NCBI GenBank assembly: GCA_020854055.1
Contig: JADZGD010000129.1
Location: forward strand, 35,866 to 99,865
Direction of reading: 5' to 3'
DNA length: 64,000 nucleotides
From: Bryobacterales bacterium
GTDB lineage: Bacteria; Acidobacteriota; Terriglobia; Bryobacterales; Bryobacteraceae
Numbering within the stretch: position 1 is the stretch's first letter; every line of letters begins with the position of its first letter. Positions 56,426 through 64,000 of this stretch are shown piece by piece. The position numbers and the translations under genes are program-made. The notes below the pieces were generated by a model. The model saw only the letters and a list, made by a program, of their open reading frames with translations, did no database searches and was not told where the DNA came from.

Positions 56426-59400
56426 ATGGCCAGATTCTTCATCGACCGTCCGGTCTTCGCCATTGTCATCGCGATCGTCATGGTCATCCTGGGAGCGGTG
56501 GCAATTCCTTCTCTGCCGGTGGCCGCATTCCCCGAAGTAGTTCCACCCGTGGTGCAGATTACCGCCACCTACCTCGGCGGAAATGCTCTCGACCTGGAAA
56601 AAACCGTCGCGCAACCCATCGAGCAGCAACTGGTGGGCCTGGACGGACTGCTTTACTTCCTCTCCACCTCCGCCAATAACGGACAGCTCACCATCACCGC
56701 CACCTTCGCCCTGGGCACCGACCCGGATATGGCCACCGTGCAGACGCAGAACCGCGTCAGCGTGGCGCTTCCGCAACTGCCGCCGGAGGTGCAGCGCCAG
56801 GGCGTGGTAGTGAAGAAGGTCTCCACCGCGTTTCTGATGGCCGTCGCGCTCTCGTCCAAAGACGACCGCTACGATGAACTCTTTCTTTCCAACTACGCCC
56901 AGATCAACCTGGTAAACCAGTTGGGAAGCCTGCTCGGAGTGGGCGATTCGCGTCTCGGTTCGGCCAACACTTACGCCATGCGTGTCTGGGTGAACCCGGA
57001 CCGCATGGCCAGCCACCGGGTTACCACCACCGACGTTGCCAATGCCATCCTGGCCCAGAACCGGCAGAATCCGGCCGGCTCCATCGGACAAGCGCCCTCA
57101 CCCCCTGGAACCGCGTTCCAGTATGCGGTGGCCGCGCCCGGCCGGTTGATAGAGCCTTCACAATTCGCCAACATCATAATCCGCGGCCAGCAGGACGCCT
57201 CGCTGCTTCGCATCAAAGATATCGGGCGCGTGGAGTTGGGCTCGCAGAGCTATAGCGGCTTCAGCCGGCTGAATGGCCGCCCGTCGGCTAACGTCATCCT
57301 ATACCTGTCGCCCGGCGCCAACGCCGTCGAAACCGCGGCCCGGATCCGGTCCAGCATGGCCGAGGCCGCCACGCACTTCCCCGAGGGCATCACCTACGAG
57401 TTCCCCTACGACTCCACCATGTTCGTTCGCGCCGCGATCAAGGACGTGGTCATCACGCTGCTTGAAGCTATTTTGCTGGTGGTGATGGTGGTCTTTCTCT
57501 TCCTCCAGAACTGGCGCGCCACGCTCATTCCGCTGATGACGGTTCCGGTCGCCGTGGTAGGAACGTTCGCCCTCTTCCCGCTACTCGGCTTCAGCATCAA
57601 CATAACCAGCATGTTCGGGTTGGTGCTGGCAATCGGCATCGTGGTGGACGACTCGATCGTCGTGGTAGAGGCCATCCAGCGCCATCTCGACGATGGCGTG
57701 TCTCCACGCGAAGCGGCCATCGCCGCCATGGATGAGGTTTCCGGACCGGTAGTCGCCATCGCTCTGATTCTGGCCGCGGTCTTCATTCCGGTGGCGTTTC
57801 TCGGGGGCATCAGCGGCCAGATCTACCGCCAGTTCGCGGTCACCATTGCCGTCTCCGTGCTGCTGTCAGCCTTCAACGCGCTGTCATTGAGTCCCGCTCT
57901 TGGGGCGATGATTCTCAAGCCGAAACAGGAGACGCGGGGGTTACTCCGCCATCTGTACGGCGGATTCAACCGGCTGTTCAACTGGACCACCCACCGCTAC
58001 ATGGCCGGCGTCGCCATGCTGATTCGGCGCTCAGCCATCGCGCTCGCGCTGCTGCTGGTTATCTGGCTGGGAACCGCCGCCCTGTTCCGGCATCTGCCCG
58101 CCGGATTCCTGCCCGATGAAGACCAGGGGGTGTTCTTCGTCTCCGTCCGCCTGCCCGATGGCGCTTCCACCCGGCGCACTCAGCAGGTTACCGCCAAACT
58201 GGAGCGGATTATCGGCAACGTGCCGGGAGTGCGCCAGTGCATGACGATCGGCGGCCTGGACATCGCCACCCAGACGGCCAATTCCAACGTAGCCACCATA
58301 ATTACGCAGTTGAATCCGTGGGATGAACGGGAACGCCAGGGTCTGCAACTGCCGGCCATTCTGGCTAGAGCCCAGCAGCAGTTCTACAACGTACCCGAGG
58401 CGCTGGTTTTTGCCTTCGGCCTGCCCCCCATTCTGGGCCTCAGCACCACCGGTGGCTTTGAATTCATGCTGGAAGACCGCGCCGGCCATGACGTCGCCGA
58501 TCTGGCCCGTGTCACCGCACTGCTGGTGGACGCCACGCGCGGCCAGAAGCAGATCGCCAACGTGATCAGCACCTTTCGCCCGGCGGTTCCCGCCTACGCG
58601 GTAGATGTGGACCTGGAAAAGGTTCAGACGCTTGGCGTGCCCGTGACCGATACCTACAATACGCTGCAGACCTTCCTGGGCGGTCTTTACCTGAACGACT
58701 TCAATCGCTTCGGAAGAACCTGGCAAGTGCTGCTGCAGGCCGACGCTCCGTTCCGCGGCCAACCGGATGATGTAAGGCAGTTCTATGTCCGCAACGACAG
58801 CGGCGCCATGGTGCCGCTGAACACACTCGCCGGCATTCACCAGACGGCTACTCCGGACGTGGTCTACCGTTACAACCGCTCGCGATCGGTCAAGATCCTG
58901 GGCGGACCGGCGCCCGGCTTCAGTTCGGGCGACGCCGCTTCCGCAATGGAAAAGCTGGCCGCGCGGGTGCTGCCGGCCGGCTACGCCTATGAGTGGACCG
59001 GCACCACCTACCAGCAGAAACTGGCCCAGGGTCACGAGGGCGCCATCTTCGGTTTTGCCGCCGTGCTGGTTTTCCTGTTTCTGGCAGCGCTCTATGAGAG
59101 TTGGACCATCCCCTTCGCCGTGATCGCGGCGGTGCCGCTCGGTATCTTCGGAGCGCTGTTTGCTGTCTTCCTGCGCTCTTATCCTTACGACATCTACACG
59201 CAGATCGGAATCGTCACGCTGATTGGCCTGGCCGCCAAAAACGCCATCCTGATCGTGGAATTCGCCAAGGTACGCCGGGATGAGGGAATCTCCGCGCGTG
59301 ACGCCGCGATGGAGGCGGCGCGCCTGCGGCTGCGTCCCATTCTGATGACCTCCTTCGCGTTTATTCTCGGCGTGGTTCCGCTGGTAATCGCCAGCGGCGC

Positions 59401-59557
59401 GAGTTCGGCCGCGCGCCGCAGCCTGGGAACTGCCGTGTTCGGTGGCATGAATGCCGCCACCCTGCTGGCAATCTTCATTGTCCCGGTGCTCTATGTGGTC
59501 ATCCAGTCCCTGGTGGATCGCCGCGCCATGCGTACCCGGCCGGAGGCAGAAAAATGA
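56426..59557 (+). CDS. HAE1-family RND multidrug efflux permease (AcrB/MexB type)
   Basis: The 1043-residue proton-driven inner-membrane transporter expels hydrophobic or amphiphilic compounds. The proton-relay residues are intact: Asp408 and Asp409 in GIVVDDSIVVVEAI (AcrB Asp407/Asp408) and Lys938 in GLAAKNAILIVEFAK (AcrB Lys940). It begins MARFFIDRPVFAIVIAIVMV, the usual first helix. ATG 56426 follows the adaptor stop, and its own stop overlaps the NodT-type channel gene as ATGA. It clearly differs from the HME permease at 16723 in the helix 4 motif. Substrate range unknown. Confidence 0.96.
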   Translation: MARFFIDRPVFAIVIAIVMVILGAVAIPSLPVAAFPEVVPPVVQITATYLGGNALDLEKTVAQPIEQQLVGLDGLLYFLSTSANNGQLTITATFALGTDPDMATVQTQNRVSVALPQLPPEVQRQGVVVKKVSTAFLMAVALSSKDDRYDELFLSNYAQINLVNQLGSLLGVGDSRLGSANTYAMRVWVNPDRMASHRVTTTDVANAILAQNRQNPAGSIGQAPSPPGTAFQYAVAAPGRLIEPSQFANIIIRGQQDASLLRIKDIGRVELGSQSYSGFSRLNGRPSANVILYLSPGANAVETAARIRSSMAEAATHFPEGITYEFPYDSTMFVRAAIKDVVITLLEAILLVVMVVFLFLQNWRATLIPLMTVPVAVVGTFALFPLLGFSINITSMFGLVLAIGIVVDDSIVVVEAIQRHLDDGVSPREAAIAAMDEVSGPVVAIALILAAVFIPVAFLGGISGQIYRQFAVTIAVSVLLSAFNALSLSPALGAMILKPKQETRGLLRHLYGGFNRLFNWTTHRYMAGVAMLIRRSAIALALLLVIWLGTAALFRHLPAGFLPDEDQGVFFVSVRLPDGASTRRTQQVTAKLERIIGNVPGVRQCMTIGGLDIATQTANSNVATIITQLNPWDERERQGLQLPAILARAQQQFYNVPEALVFAFGLPPILGLSTTGGFEFMLEDRAGHDVADLARVTALLVDATRGQKQIANVISTFRPAVPAYAVDVDLEKVQTLGVPVTDTYNTLQTFLGGLYLNDFNRFGRTWQVLLQADAPFRGQPDDVRQFYVRNDSGAMVPLNTLAGIHQTATPDVVYRYNRSRSVKILGGPAPGFSSGDAASAMEKLAARVLPAGYAYEWTGTTYQQKLAQGHEGAIFGFAAVLVFLFLAALYESWTIPFAVIAAVPLGIFGALFAVFLRSYPYDIYTQIGIVTLIGLAAKNAILIVEFAKVRRDEGISARDAAMEAARLRLRPILMTSFAFILGVVPLVIASGASSAARRSLGTAVFGGMNAATLLAIFIVPVLYVVIQSLVDRRAMRTRPEAEK

Positions 59558-60954
59558 GGTTGCGAATCATCGCCGCGGCAGCCGCGCTGCTAACCCTGGC
59601 GGGCTGCGCCGCCGGCCCGAACTACAAGCGGCCCCAAGTCGCCGTGCCGCCGGAGTTCCACGGCGCCGCCACCACCCCCGGGCAGAGTTCGCTTGCGGAC
59701 CTGAAGTGGAACACCCTGTTCAACGACGAAACACTGCACCAGTTGGTTGCCACGGCCATCCGGCAAAACCTGGATCTCAAGGCGGCCGCCGAACGCGTGC
59801 TTCAGGCACGCTCCCAACTGCGCATCACCGGGTCCCAGCGTTTTCCCGAACTTGGGGCCGGGGCCGGGGTGACCTCGGCCAACTCCTCAGTCATCGGAGC
59901 CAGCCCTTTGGCCAGCCCCGGCCTTGACCTGGAAGTTGTGTATTCGCAAGCGACACTGAACGCCAGTTGGGAGTTGGATGTCTGGGGCCGTATCCGCCGC
60001 CTGACCGAATCGGCGCGCGCGCAGTATCTGGCTTCCGAGGAAGCCCGCCGGGCCGTACTCACTTCGCTGATCGGCGACGTCATGACGGCCTACTTCAACC
60101 TGCGCGAACTGGACATGGAACTCGACATCGCCGTCAAAACGCGCGCCACCGCCGAAAGGGGCCTCCAGTTGGTCCGCCTCCGCAAACAGCAGGGCGCCGG
60201 AACAGGGCTCGACGTGCGCCAGGCCGAACAGTTGCTCTACACCTCCACCACGCGCATTGCCGCCATCAACCAGTCCATCGGACACACTGAAAACACACTC
60301 AATCTGCTGTTGGGGCAGAATCCGGGACCTGTGCCGCGCGGTAAACCACTCTCCTCCATCGCGGGCCCGGCGGCGATTCCCGCTGGTCTGCCTTCCGCCC
60401 TGCTGGGGCGGCGTCCCGACATCCGCCAGGCGGAACAGACGCTGATTGCCGCTAATGCCGCCATTGGGGCCGCTCGCGCCCTTTACTTTCCACAGATCTC
60501 ACTCACCGGATACTTCGGCGGCCAGAGCCGTGCGCTGAGCGACCTGTTGACCGAGCCCGCCCGGTTCTGGAGCGTGGGGCCCTCGGCCGCACTGCCGCTA
60601 TTCAACGCCGGCCGCATCCGGGCAACCGTCAAACTGACCGAGGCCGAGAAACGGGAGGCGGTCGTCCGCTACCAGCAGGCGATTCAGAGCGCCTTCCGCG
60701 ACGTTTCCGACGCTCTTATCGCCAACAGCCAAACCGCCGAGGAGCGCAAGCAGCAGCAGTTGCTGGTCGACACGCTCGACGATAGCGTGCGCCTGTCAAC
60801 GCTACGCTACAAGGGCGGCCTGGATAGCTATTTGCCGGTGCTGGACGCGGAACGCAACCTGTTCACCGGCCAGTTAGTACTGGCCCAGTTACGCCGTGAT
60901 GAATTACTAAGTGTAGTCAGCCTCTATCGCTCGCTCGGCGGCGGATGGCAATAG
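59554..60954 (+). CDS. NodT/OprM-family outer-membrane lipoprotein channel
   Basis: The 466-residue outer-membrane factor completes the HAE1 pump. It has a lipoprotein signal (LAGC, Cys18) followed by AAGPNYKRPQV, the standard NodT-type beginning. Two repeated TolC halves follow, with the conserved SWELDVWGRIRR near 136-147 and GRRPDIRQAEQTLIAANAAIG near 287-307, and the closing GGLDSYLPVLDAERNLF segment near 425-441. The start ATG overlaps the permease stop by four bases. It belongs to a different subfamily from the CzcC-like channel at 14262. Confidence 0.94.
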   Translation: MRLRIIAAAAALLTLAGCAAGPNYKRPQVAVPPEFHGAATTPGQSSLADLKWNTLFNDETLHQLVATAIRQNLDLKAAAERVLQARSQLRITGSQRFPELGAGAGVTSANSSVIGASPLASPGLDLEVVYSQATLNASWELDVWGRIRRLTESARAQYLASEEARRAVLTSLIGDVMTAYFNLRELDMELDIAVKTRATAERGLQLVRLRKQQGAGTGLDVRQAEQLLYTSTTRIAAINQSIGHTENTLNLLLGQNPGPVPRGKPLSSIAGPAAIPAGLPSALLGRRPDIRQAEQTLIAANAAIGAARALYFPQISLTGYFGGQSRALSDLLTEPARFWSVGPSAALPLFNAGRIRATVKLTEAEKREAVVRYQQAIQSAFRDVSDALIANSQTAEERKQQQLLVDTLDDSVRLSTLRYKGGLDSYLPVLDAERNLFTGQLVLAQLRRDELLSVVSLYRSLGGGWQ

Positions 60955-61409
60955 GCGTTGCCGAATTACTCATTGCCGAAGCCTGGTTTTTCGGGAGACC
61001 GCCGTGATCATGGAAGCAAGCGACCCCGGTTCGCTCGCCGCCGGGAAGGATGGCGAGCTGATCGATGCGGCGGCAGGCCGCGACGGTGATCGGGGATGCG
61101 CCTGAAGAAAGCGTTCGGGATTCGGCTGAAAAGCCGGGCTCGGCATGACCAGCGTTGGGCGCTGCTCTCGCCCGCCCGGCCGAAGTGGAGCGCCCCGGGC
61201 ATGTGCGATGGAATACCGGGGTATTCGAGCGGTGTATTCAAACTCAATTCATGCGCTTGCGGCGTTGACTTCGATTCGGCTATACTCCGCTTTTGCAAGC
61301 CCAGTGGGATCCGGTTGGCGGCAAGGCGCGCCACGACCGCGGAGCGGGCAGTATCAATCTCAGTCAGCCCAACGCAACACATACTTGACGGGAGATGAGG
61401 AGGCATCAA
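60955..61409. other. 455-base gene-free stretch before the TPR-like gene
   Basis: No supported gene. A 31-codon plus-strand frame (61011-61103) and a 161-codon minus-strand frame (61008-61493) show no recognisable protein. The stretch contains a candidate promoter (61257-61286) and the leader of the downstream gene. No structured RNA was recognised. Confidence 0.6.
61257..61286 (+). promoter_or_regulatory. Candidate promoter for the gene at 61410
   Basis: TTGCGG (61257-61262), an 18-base spacer, then TATACT (61281-61286) in a CGGCTATACT context. A TTGACT lies between them but would give a ten-base spacer. The leader would be about 115 bases. Confidence 0.55.
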
Positions 61410-62714
61410 GTGCTGGAACGTTTTAAAAGAGTATTGTTCGGTATTGCCGTCGTTGTCCTGATAACCGGGACCGTCGCAGGACAGGCGCCGCAAAAAAACT
61501 GGAAGCCCGGTGAGTACGAACTCTATCAGGCTGCCAATGGCGCGACAGACATGAATGTCAAGCTCAAGAAACTCGACGAATGGCGTGACAAGTTCAAGGA
61601 ATCCGACTATGCCGATGTCCGCCAGCAGCTATACTTGGCCACCTATCAGGCTCTCAATCGTCCGGAAGACATCCTGCGTTTTGGCGCCCAGTTGCTTTCC
61701 GAAACACCGAAACCGAACGCGGTTACCTATCTGAAGACCGTTTACATGATGGCTTCGGCGATCCTCGGCATGCCGAATCCGAGCGCCGACGCAGCGGCCG
61801 CCGGTGAAAAGGCGGCTCACCTGTTGGCCGATAATATCGATTCACTCAAACCGGCCGAGGTAAAAGAGGACGCCTGGGCCCAGACCAAGCCGAGTCTCCA
61901 GGCTCTTGGCCACACCGTGTTGGGCAAACTGGCCATGGACCGGAAGGATAATGACACCGCCGAGAAGGAATTTACCGAGAGCCTGAGGATCGATCCGAAA
62001 AACGGGCAGGTTTCTTACTGGCTAGGCTCGGTCGATCGCGCCCAGAAGTCCGTCGACAAGCAATCGGCCGCCCTCTACCACTTCGCGCGCGCCGCCTCCT
62101 ACGATGGGCCGGGAGCCCTCAATCCCCAAGGCCGCAAGGAGATTCACGCATATCTGGAGAAAGCCTATTCCGGATTTCACGGCGATTTGTCCGGCTTGCC
62201 CGAACTGCTTGCCCAGGCAAAAACGTCAGCGCTTCCGCCGGCTGATTTCAAAATCGCTACCGGGCAGGAGATCGCGATCCGCAAGGAGGAGGAATTCCGC
62301 AAGACCAATCCGGTGCTGGCATTGTGGATGAGCATCCGCAAGGAACTCCTCGGCCCGGACGGCATGGGCTATTTCGATCAACACATGAAGGGCGCCGAGT
62401 TGCCCGGCGGCGCCGGCGGCGTTTCCAAGTTCAAGGGTAAAGTGATCTCTCAAAAGCCGGCCGCCGGCGCGAAAGAGGTTGTGCTTGGAATTGCCAATGC
62501 CGATACGCCGGAAGTGACGCTGAAACTCGATGCGCCACTGCCAGGCAAGGCCCCGGTGGGAACCGAGATCGAATTCGAGGGCGTCGCGTCGTCATTCACT
62601 CCGGATCCCTTCATGGTGACCTTCGACGTTGAGAAAGCGCATGTCAGCGGCTGGCCTGCTCCGGCCCCTCCTGCCCGGCGCCCGGCGAAGAAGGGCAAAG
62701 CGCACCACAGGTAA
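61410..62714 (+). CDS. Exported helical-repeat (TPR-like) protein
   Basis: The 434-residue protein has an N-terminal signal (RFKRVLFGIAVVVLITGTVA), then helical repeats to about residue 290. One clear TPR-like unit is AEKEFTESLRIDPKNGQVSY near 181-200. After about 340 a beta-rich tail precedes a Pro/Lys-rich end. The start is GTG 61410, because AGGAGG lies six bases upstream. An ATG at 61395 would put that perfect site inside the gene. Function unknown. Similar large exported helical-repeat proteins are common in Acidobacteriota and may act in envelope complexes. Monocistronic. Confidence 0.82.
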   Translation: MLERFKRVLFGIAVVVLITGTVAGQAPQKNWKPGEYELYQAANGATDMNVKLKKLDEWRDKFKESDYADVRQQLYLATYQALNRPEDILRFGAQLLSETPKPNAVTYLKTVYMMASAILGMPNPSADAAAAGEKAAHLLADNIDSLKPAEVKEDAWAQTKPSLQALGHTVLGKLAMDRKDNDTAEKEFTESLRIDPKNGQVSYWLGSVDRAQKSVDKQSAALYHFARAASYDGPGALNPQGRKEIHAYLEKAYSGFHGDLSGLPELLAQAKTSALPPADFKIATGQEIAIRKEEEFRKTNPVLALWMSIRKELLGPDGMGYFDQHMKGAELPGGAGGVSKFKGKVISQKPAAGAKEVVLGIANADTPEVTLKLDAPLPGKAPVGTEIEFEGVASSFTPDPFMVTFDVEKAHVSGWPAPAPPARRPAKKGKAHHR

Positions 62715-62803
62715 TCCGTCCGTAATTGGCTGAAGATGGAAGGGCGAATGCCGGGGCGTTGGACTCCGGCGCCGCCCCTCCGCGATGCCGCAATACGCGG
62801 GTC

Positions 62804-63844
62804 CTATGGGTGCGAGAATTCGTCGGCGTGCGGGACGAGCCGCATGTAGACATCCGGCGGAATGTGGGTGTGCCAGTACCCAGCCACCCTGGCGTATCCG
62901 GTTACCCCGAGAAAGAGAGCCGCGATTGCCGCTGCCATCGCCCAGGCCGGAAGCCGTTTCCGCCGCGGGACCGACAGCGCCAGCGCGCCTTCGGCCGGGC
63001 ACACAGCAACGCATTCCATGCACCCGATGCATTCCACCGAAGTAATCGTCACCAGCCGGTCAACCGCCAGGTGCGACGGGCAGGCTTTGGCGCACTTGCC
63101 GCAGTCGATGCAGGGTTCCGGTTCACGCCGGATTCGAGCCGGGCTGAACCGGGCTATCATACCCATCAGCGCGCCGTACGGACACAGATACCGGCACCAG
63201 AAATTCTGGTAGAACACTGACAGCAACACCAGTGCCGCCACCACCAGTCCACCGGCCAGGGTCAGCGTGCGGAAGAAATTCAGCATCTTGACGTCGGAGA
63301 TCACCCCATAGGGCCCGCCGAGAAATGCGTCAATCGCGTTGACCGGCATCGTGACAACGGCGTACAGGAACAACCCCAGCAAAATGTATTTGAGACTGCG
63401 CAGGGTGATATCCGCCCACCGCGGCATCATCCAGTTGCGGCGGAATGTGGACCGGCCCAATTTCCACAGGTACTCCGAGATGGTCCCTACCGGGCACAGC
63501 CAACCACAAAAGGCCTTCCTCAACAAAAACGACACGCCGATGAAGGCCAATAGCAGAAACATGCCCGCCGGATGAATCCGCGGCACCACGCCGGTGAGCA
63601 GCAGAACCTTCAGGTTCATGAGCGAGGCGATGGGCAGCCAGCCTTCCACACCCGGCGGCCGGCTGGCGTAAAGCGTTGTGCCACCGCTCTCGTAATAACG
63701 GACAAACAGGTAAAATTGAACGCCGATCCAGACGTTTAGGGCCAGAAACAACAGTTGGACCGTACGCCGGATCGCCTGGGAGTATTCCTGTGCGGACCTC
63801 CGAATCAGCCTTTTCCTGAGCTTCAGGGCTGTGGTCGCGCGCAT
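62804..63844 (-). CDS. NapH-like membrane polyferredoxin
   Basis: The 346-residue integral membrane protein has several helices and four cysteine clusters. Two are membrane-border CxxxCP motifs (AFCGWLCPVGT near 112-122 and WCRYLCPYG near 214-222), as in NapH/CcoG/RdxA. Two are classical 4Fe-4S motifs (CIDCGKCAKACP near 245-256 and CIGCMECVAVCP near 271-282). Such proteins carry electrons from quinol to periplasmic or cytoplasmic reductases. No reductase gene is adjacent, so the partner is unknown. ATG 63844 starts it; the frame stays open to the window edge through the intron sequence, which I regard as coincidence. Confidence 0.88.
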   Translation of the reverse strand: MRATTALKLRKRLIRRSAQEYSQAIRRTVQLLFLALNVWIGVQFYLFVRYYESGGTTLYASRPPGVEGWLPIASLMNLKVLLLTGVVPRIHPAGMFLLLAFIGVSFLLRKAFCGWLCPVGTISEYLWKLGRSTFRRNWMMPRWADITLRSLKYILLGLFLYAVVTMPVNAIDAFLGGPYGVISDVKMLNFFRTLTLAGGLVVAALVLLSVFYQNFWCRYLCPYGALMGMIARFSPARIRREPEPCIDCGKCAKACPSHLAVDRLVTITSVECIGCMECVAVCPAEGALALSVPRRKRLPAWAMAAAIAALFLGVTGYARVAGYWHTHIPPDVYMRLVPHADEFSHP

Positions 63845-63880
63845 ATATCTGTATTTTAAGATCCGGATGAGGTAATTTGC

Positions 63881-64000
63881 ATAGGTAGGCGGTCGCCCGC
63901 TTTCCCTGCGACACCACCGTACGTACGGGTCCGTATACGGCGGTTCGGCGGGTTGAGCTATCGGCCGCCAGTCAATCTCGGAATCCCGAGCGAGTCGAAA
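63881..64000 (-). mobile_element. 3' end of a group II intron (domains V and VI), running off the right edge
   Basis: At 63913-63944 the minus strand folds like catalytic domain V: a nine-base-pair lower helix (with one G.U pair that exists only in minus-strand RNA), a two-base CG bulge on the 3' side, a four-base-pair upper helix and a four-base GACC loop. A small hairpin with a GCGA tetraloop at about 63889-63900 follows, fitting domain VI, and CCTAT at about 63881 would be the 3' end. The GCCGTAT and ACGTACGGT elements agree with bacterial domain V. The reverse transcriptase gene, if present, lies to the right of the window. The exact 3' boundary is inferred. Confidence 0.7.

Noticed and set aside
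61011..61103. 31-codon plus-strand frame
   Set aside because: No ribosome-binding site of note, no recognisable sequence, and no conservation can be tested here.
61008..61493. 161-codon minus-strand frame in the spacer before the TPR-like gene
   Set aside because: It overlaps the start of the real gene, is Arg/Ser-rich without a domain, and crosses a candidate promoter.
63845..64000. Upstream extension of the polyferredoxin reading frame to the window edge
   Set aside because: The open frame runs through the domain V/VI structure of the intron and has no start codon; an in-frame coincidence.

Overview
The window is GC-rich, densely coded bacterial chromosome. A 230-residue TIGR03437-type C-terminal domain ends the secreted protein at 9335-11755. 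That domain family is expanded in the Solibacter/Bryobacter branch of Acidobacteriota, so I infer a member of Bryobacterales/Solibacterales. There is no rRNA or tRNA gene to confirm it. Most of the window reads as core chromosome. The only mobile DNA I can support is the 3' end of a group II intron at the extreme right edge.

Layout. 1-2.2 kb: rpsA followed by an HU/IHF gene on the minus strand, behind a near-consensus promoter. 2.6-5.3 kb: a secreted DUF1080 hydrolase-like protein, a URO-D-superfamily protein and an unknown protein. 5.3-9.2 kb: pheS, pheT and a DUF2203 gene. 9.3-14.1 kb: the TIGR03437 protein, an orphan membrane-anchored protein, a quinone-reductase-like enzyme and a Gly/Pro-rich secreted protein. 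14.3-20.1 kb: a CzcCBA-type heavy-metal RND operon ending in a DUF190 (PII-like) gene. 20.3-23.8 kb: a class III aminotransferase, a SAM methyltransferase, YraN and GalT. 23.7-28.7 kb (minus): mazG, a GNAT acyltransferase, an N-succinylamino-acid racemase/OSBS, an SDR, a DUF362 protein and a small unknown. The first four overlap by a few bases each, which suggests one translationally coupled unit. 28.8-30.8 kb: DUF1844, an MBL hydrolase and ribF. 31-32.4 kb (minus): miaA and a small secreted protein. 32.6-34.7 kb: a TPR lipoprotein.

34.7-39.3 kb (minus) holds a five-gene set: an AgaS-like sugar isomerase, a PfkB kinase, a COG2159 amidohydrolase, a YjbQ protein and a secreted GH43-like propeller. 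It faces a divergent neutral-ceramidase-fold protein at 39.5-40.95 kb across an AT-rich spacer carrying repeated ATTGCC palindromes. It looks like a regulated sugar or amino-sugar catabolic locus of unknown substrate and is my best candidate for an undescribed system. 41-47.3 kb: recO, glyQ, glyS and ppdK, closed by a textbook terminator. 47.4-51.6 kb: two divergent GT-C-like membrane proteins, the second coupled to a UbiA protein resembling decaprenyl-phosphate phosphoribosyltransferase. This suggests a polyprenyl-linked pentose pathway. 51.6-54.3 kb: aconitase (minus). 54.4-61 kb: a TlpA-like thioredoxin, then a complete HAE1-type tripartite RND pump. 61.4-63.8 kb: a secreted TPR-like protein and, on the minus strand, a NapH-like polyferredoxin whose start lies about 40 bases downstream of the intron end.

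Four-base ATGA or ATTGA overlaps are common, so many neighbouring genes are probably translationally coupled. No local transcription factor gene was recognised, so the regulators of both RND pumps and of the sugar locus must lie outside the window. No CRISPR array, insertion sequence or toxin-antitoxin pair was found.
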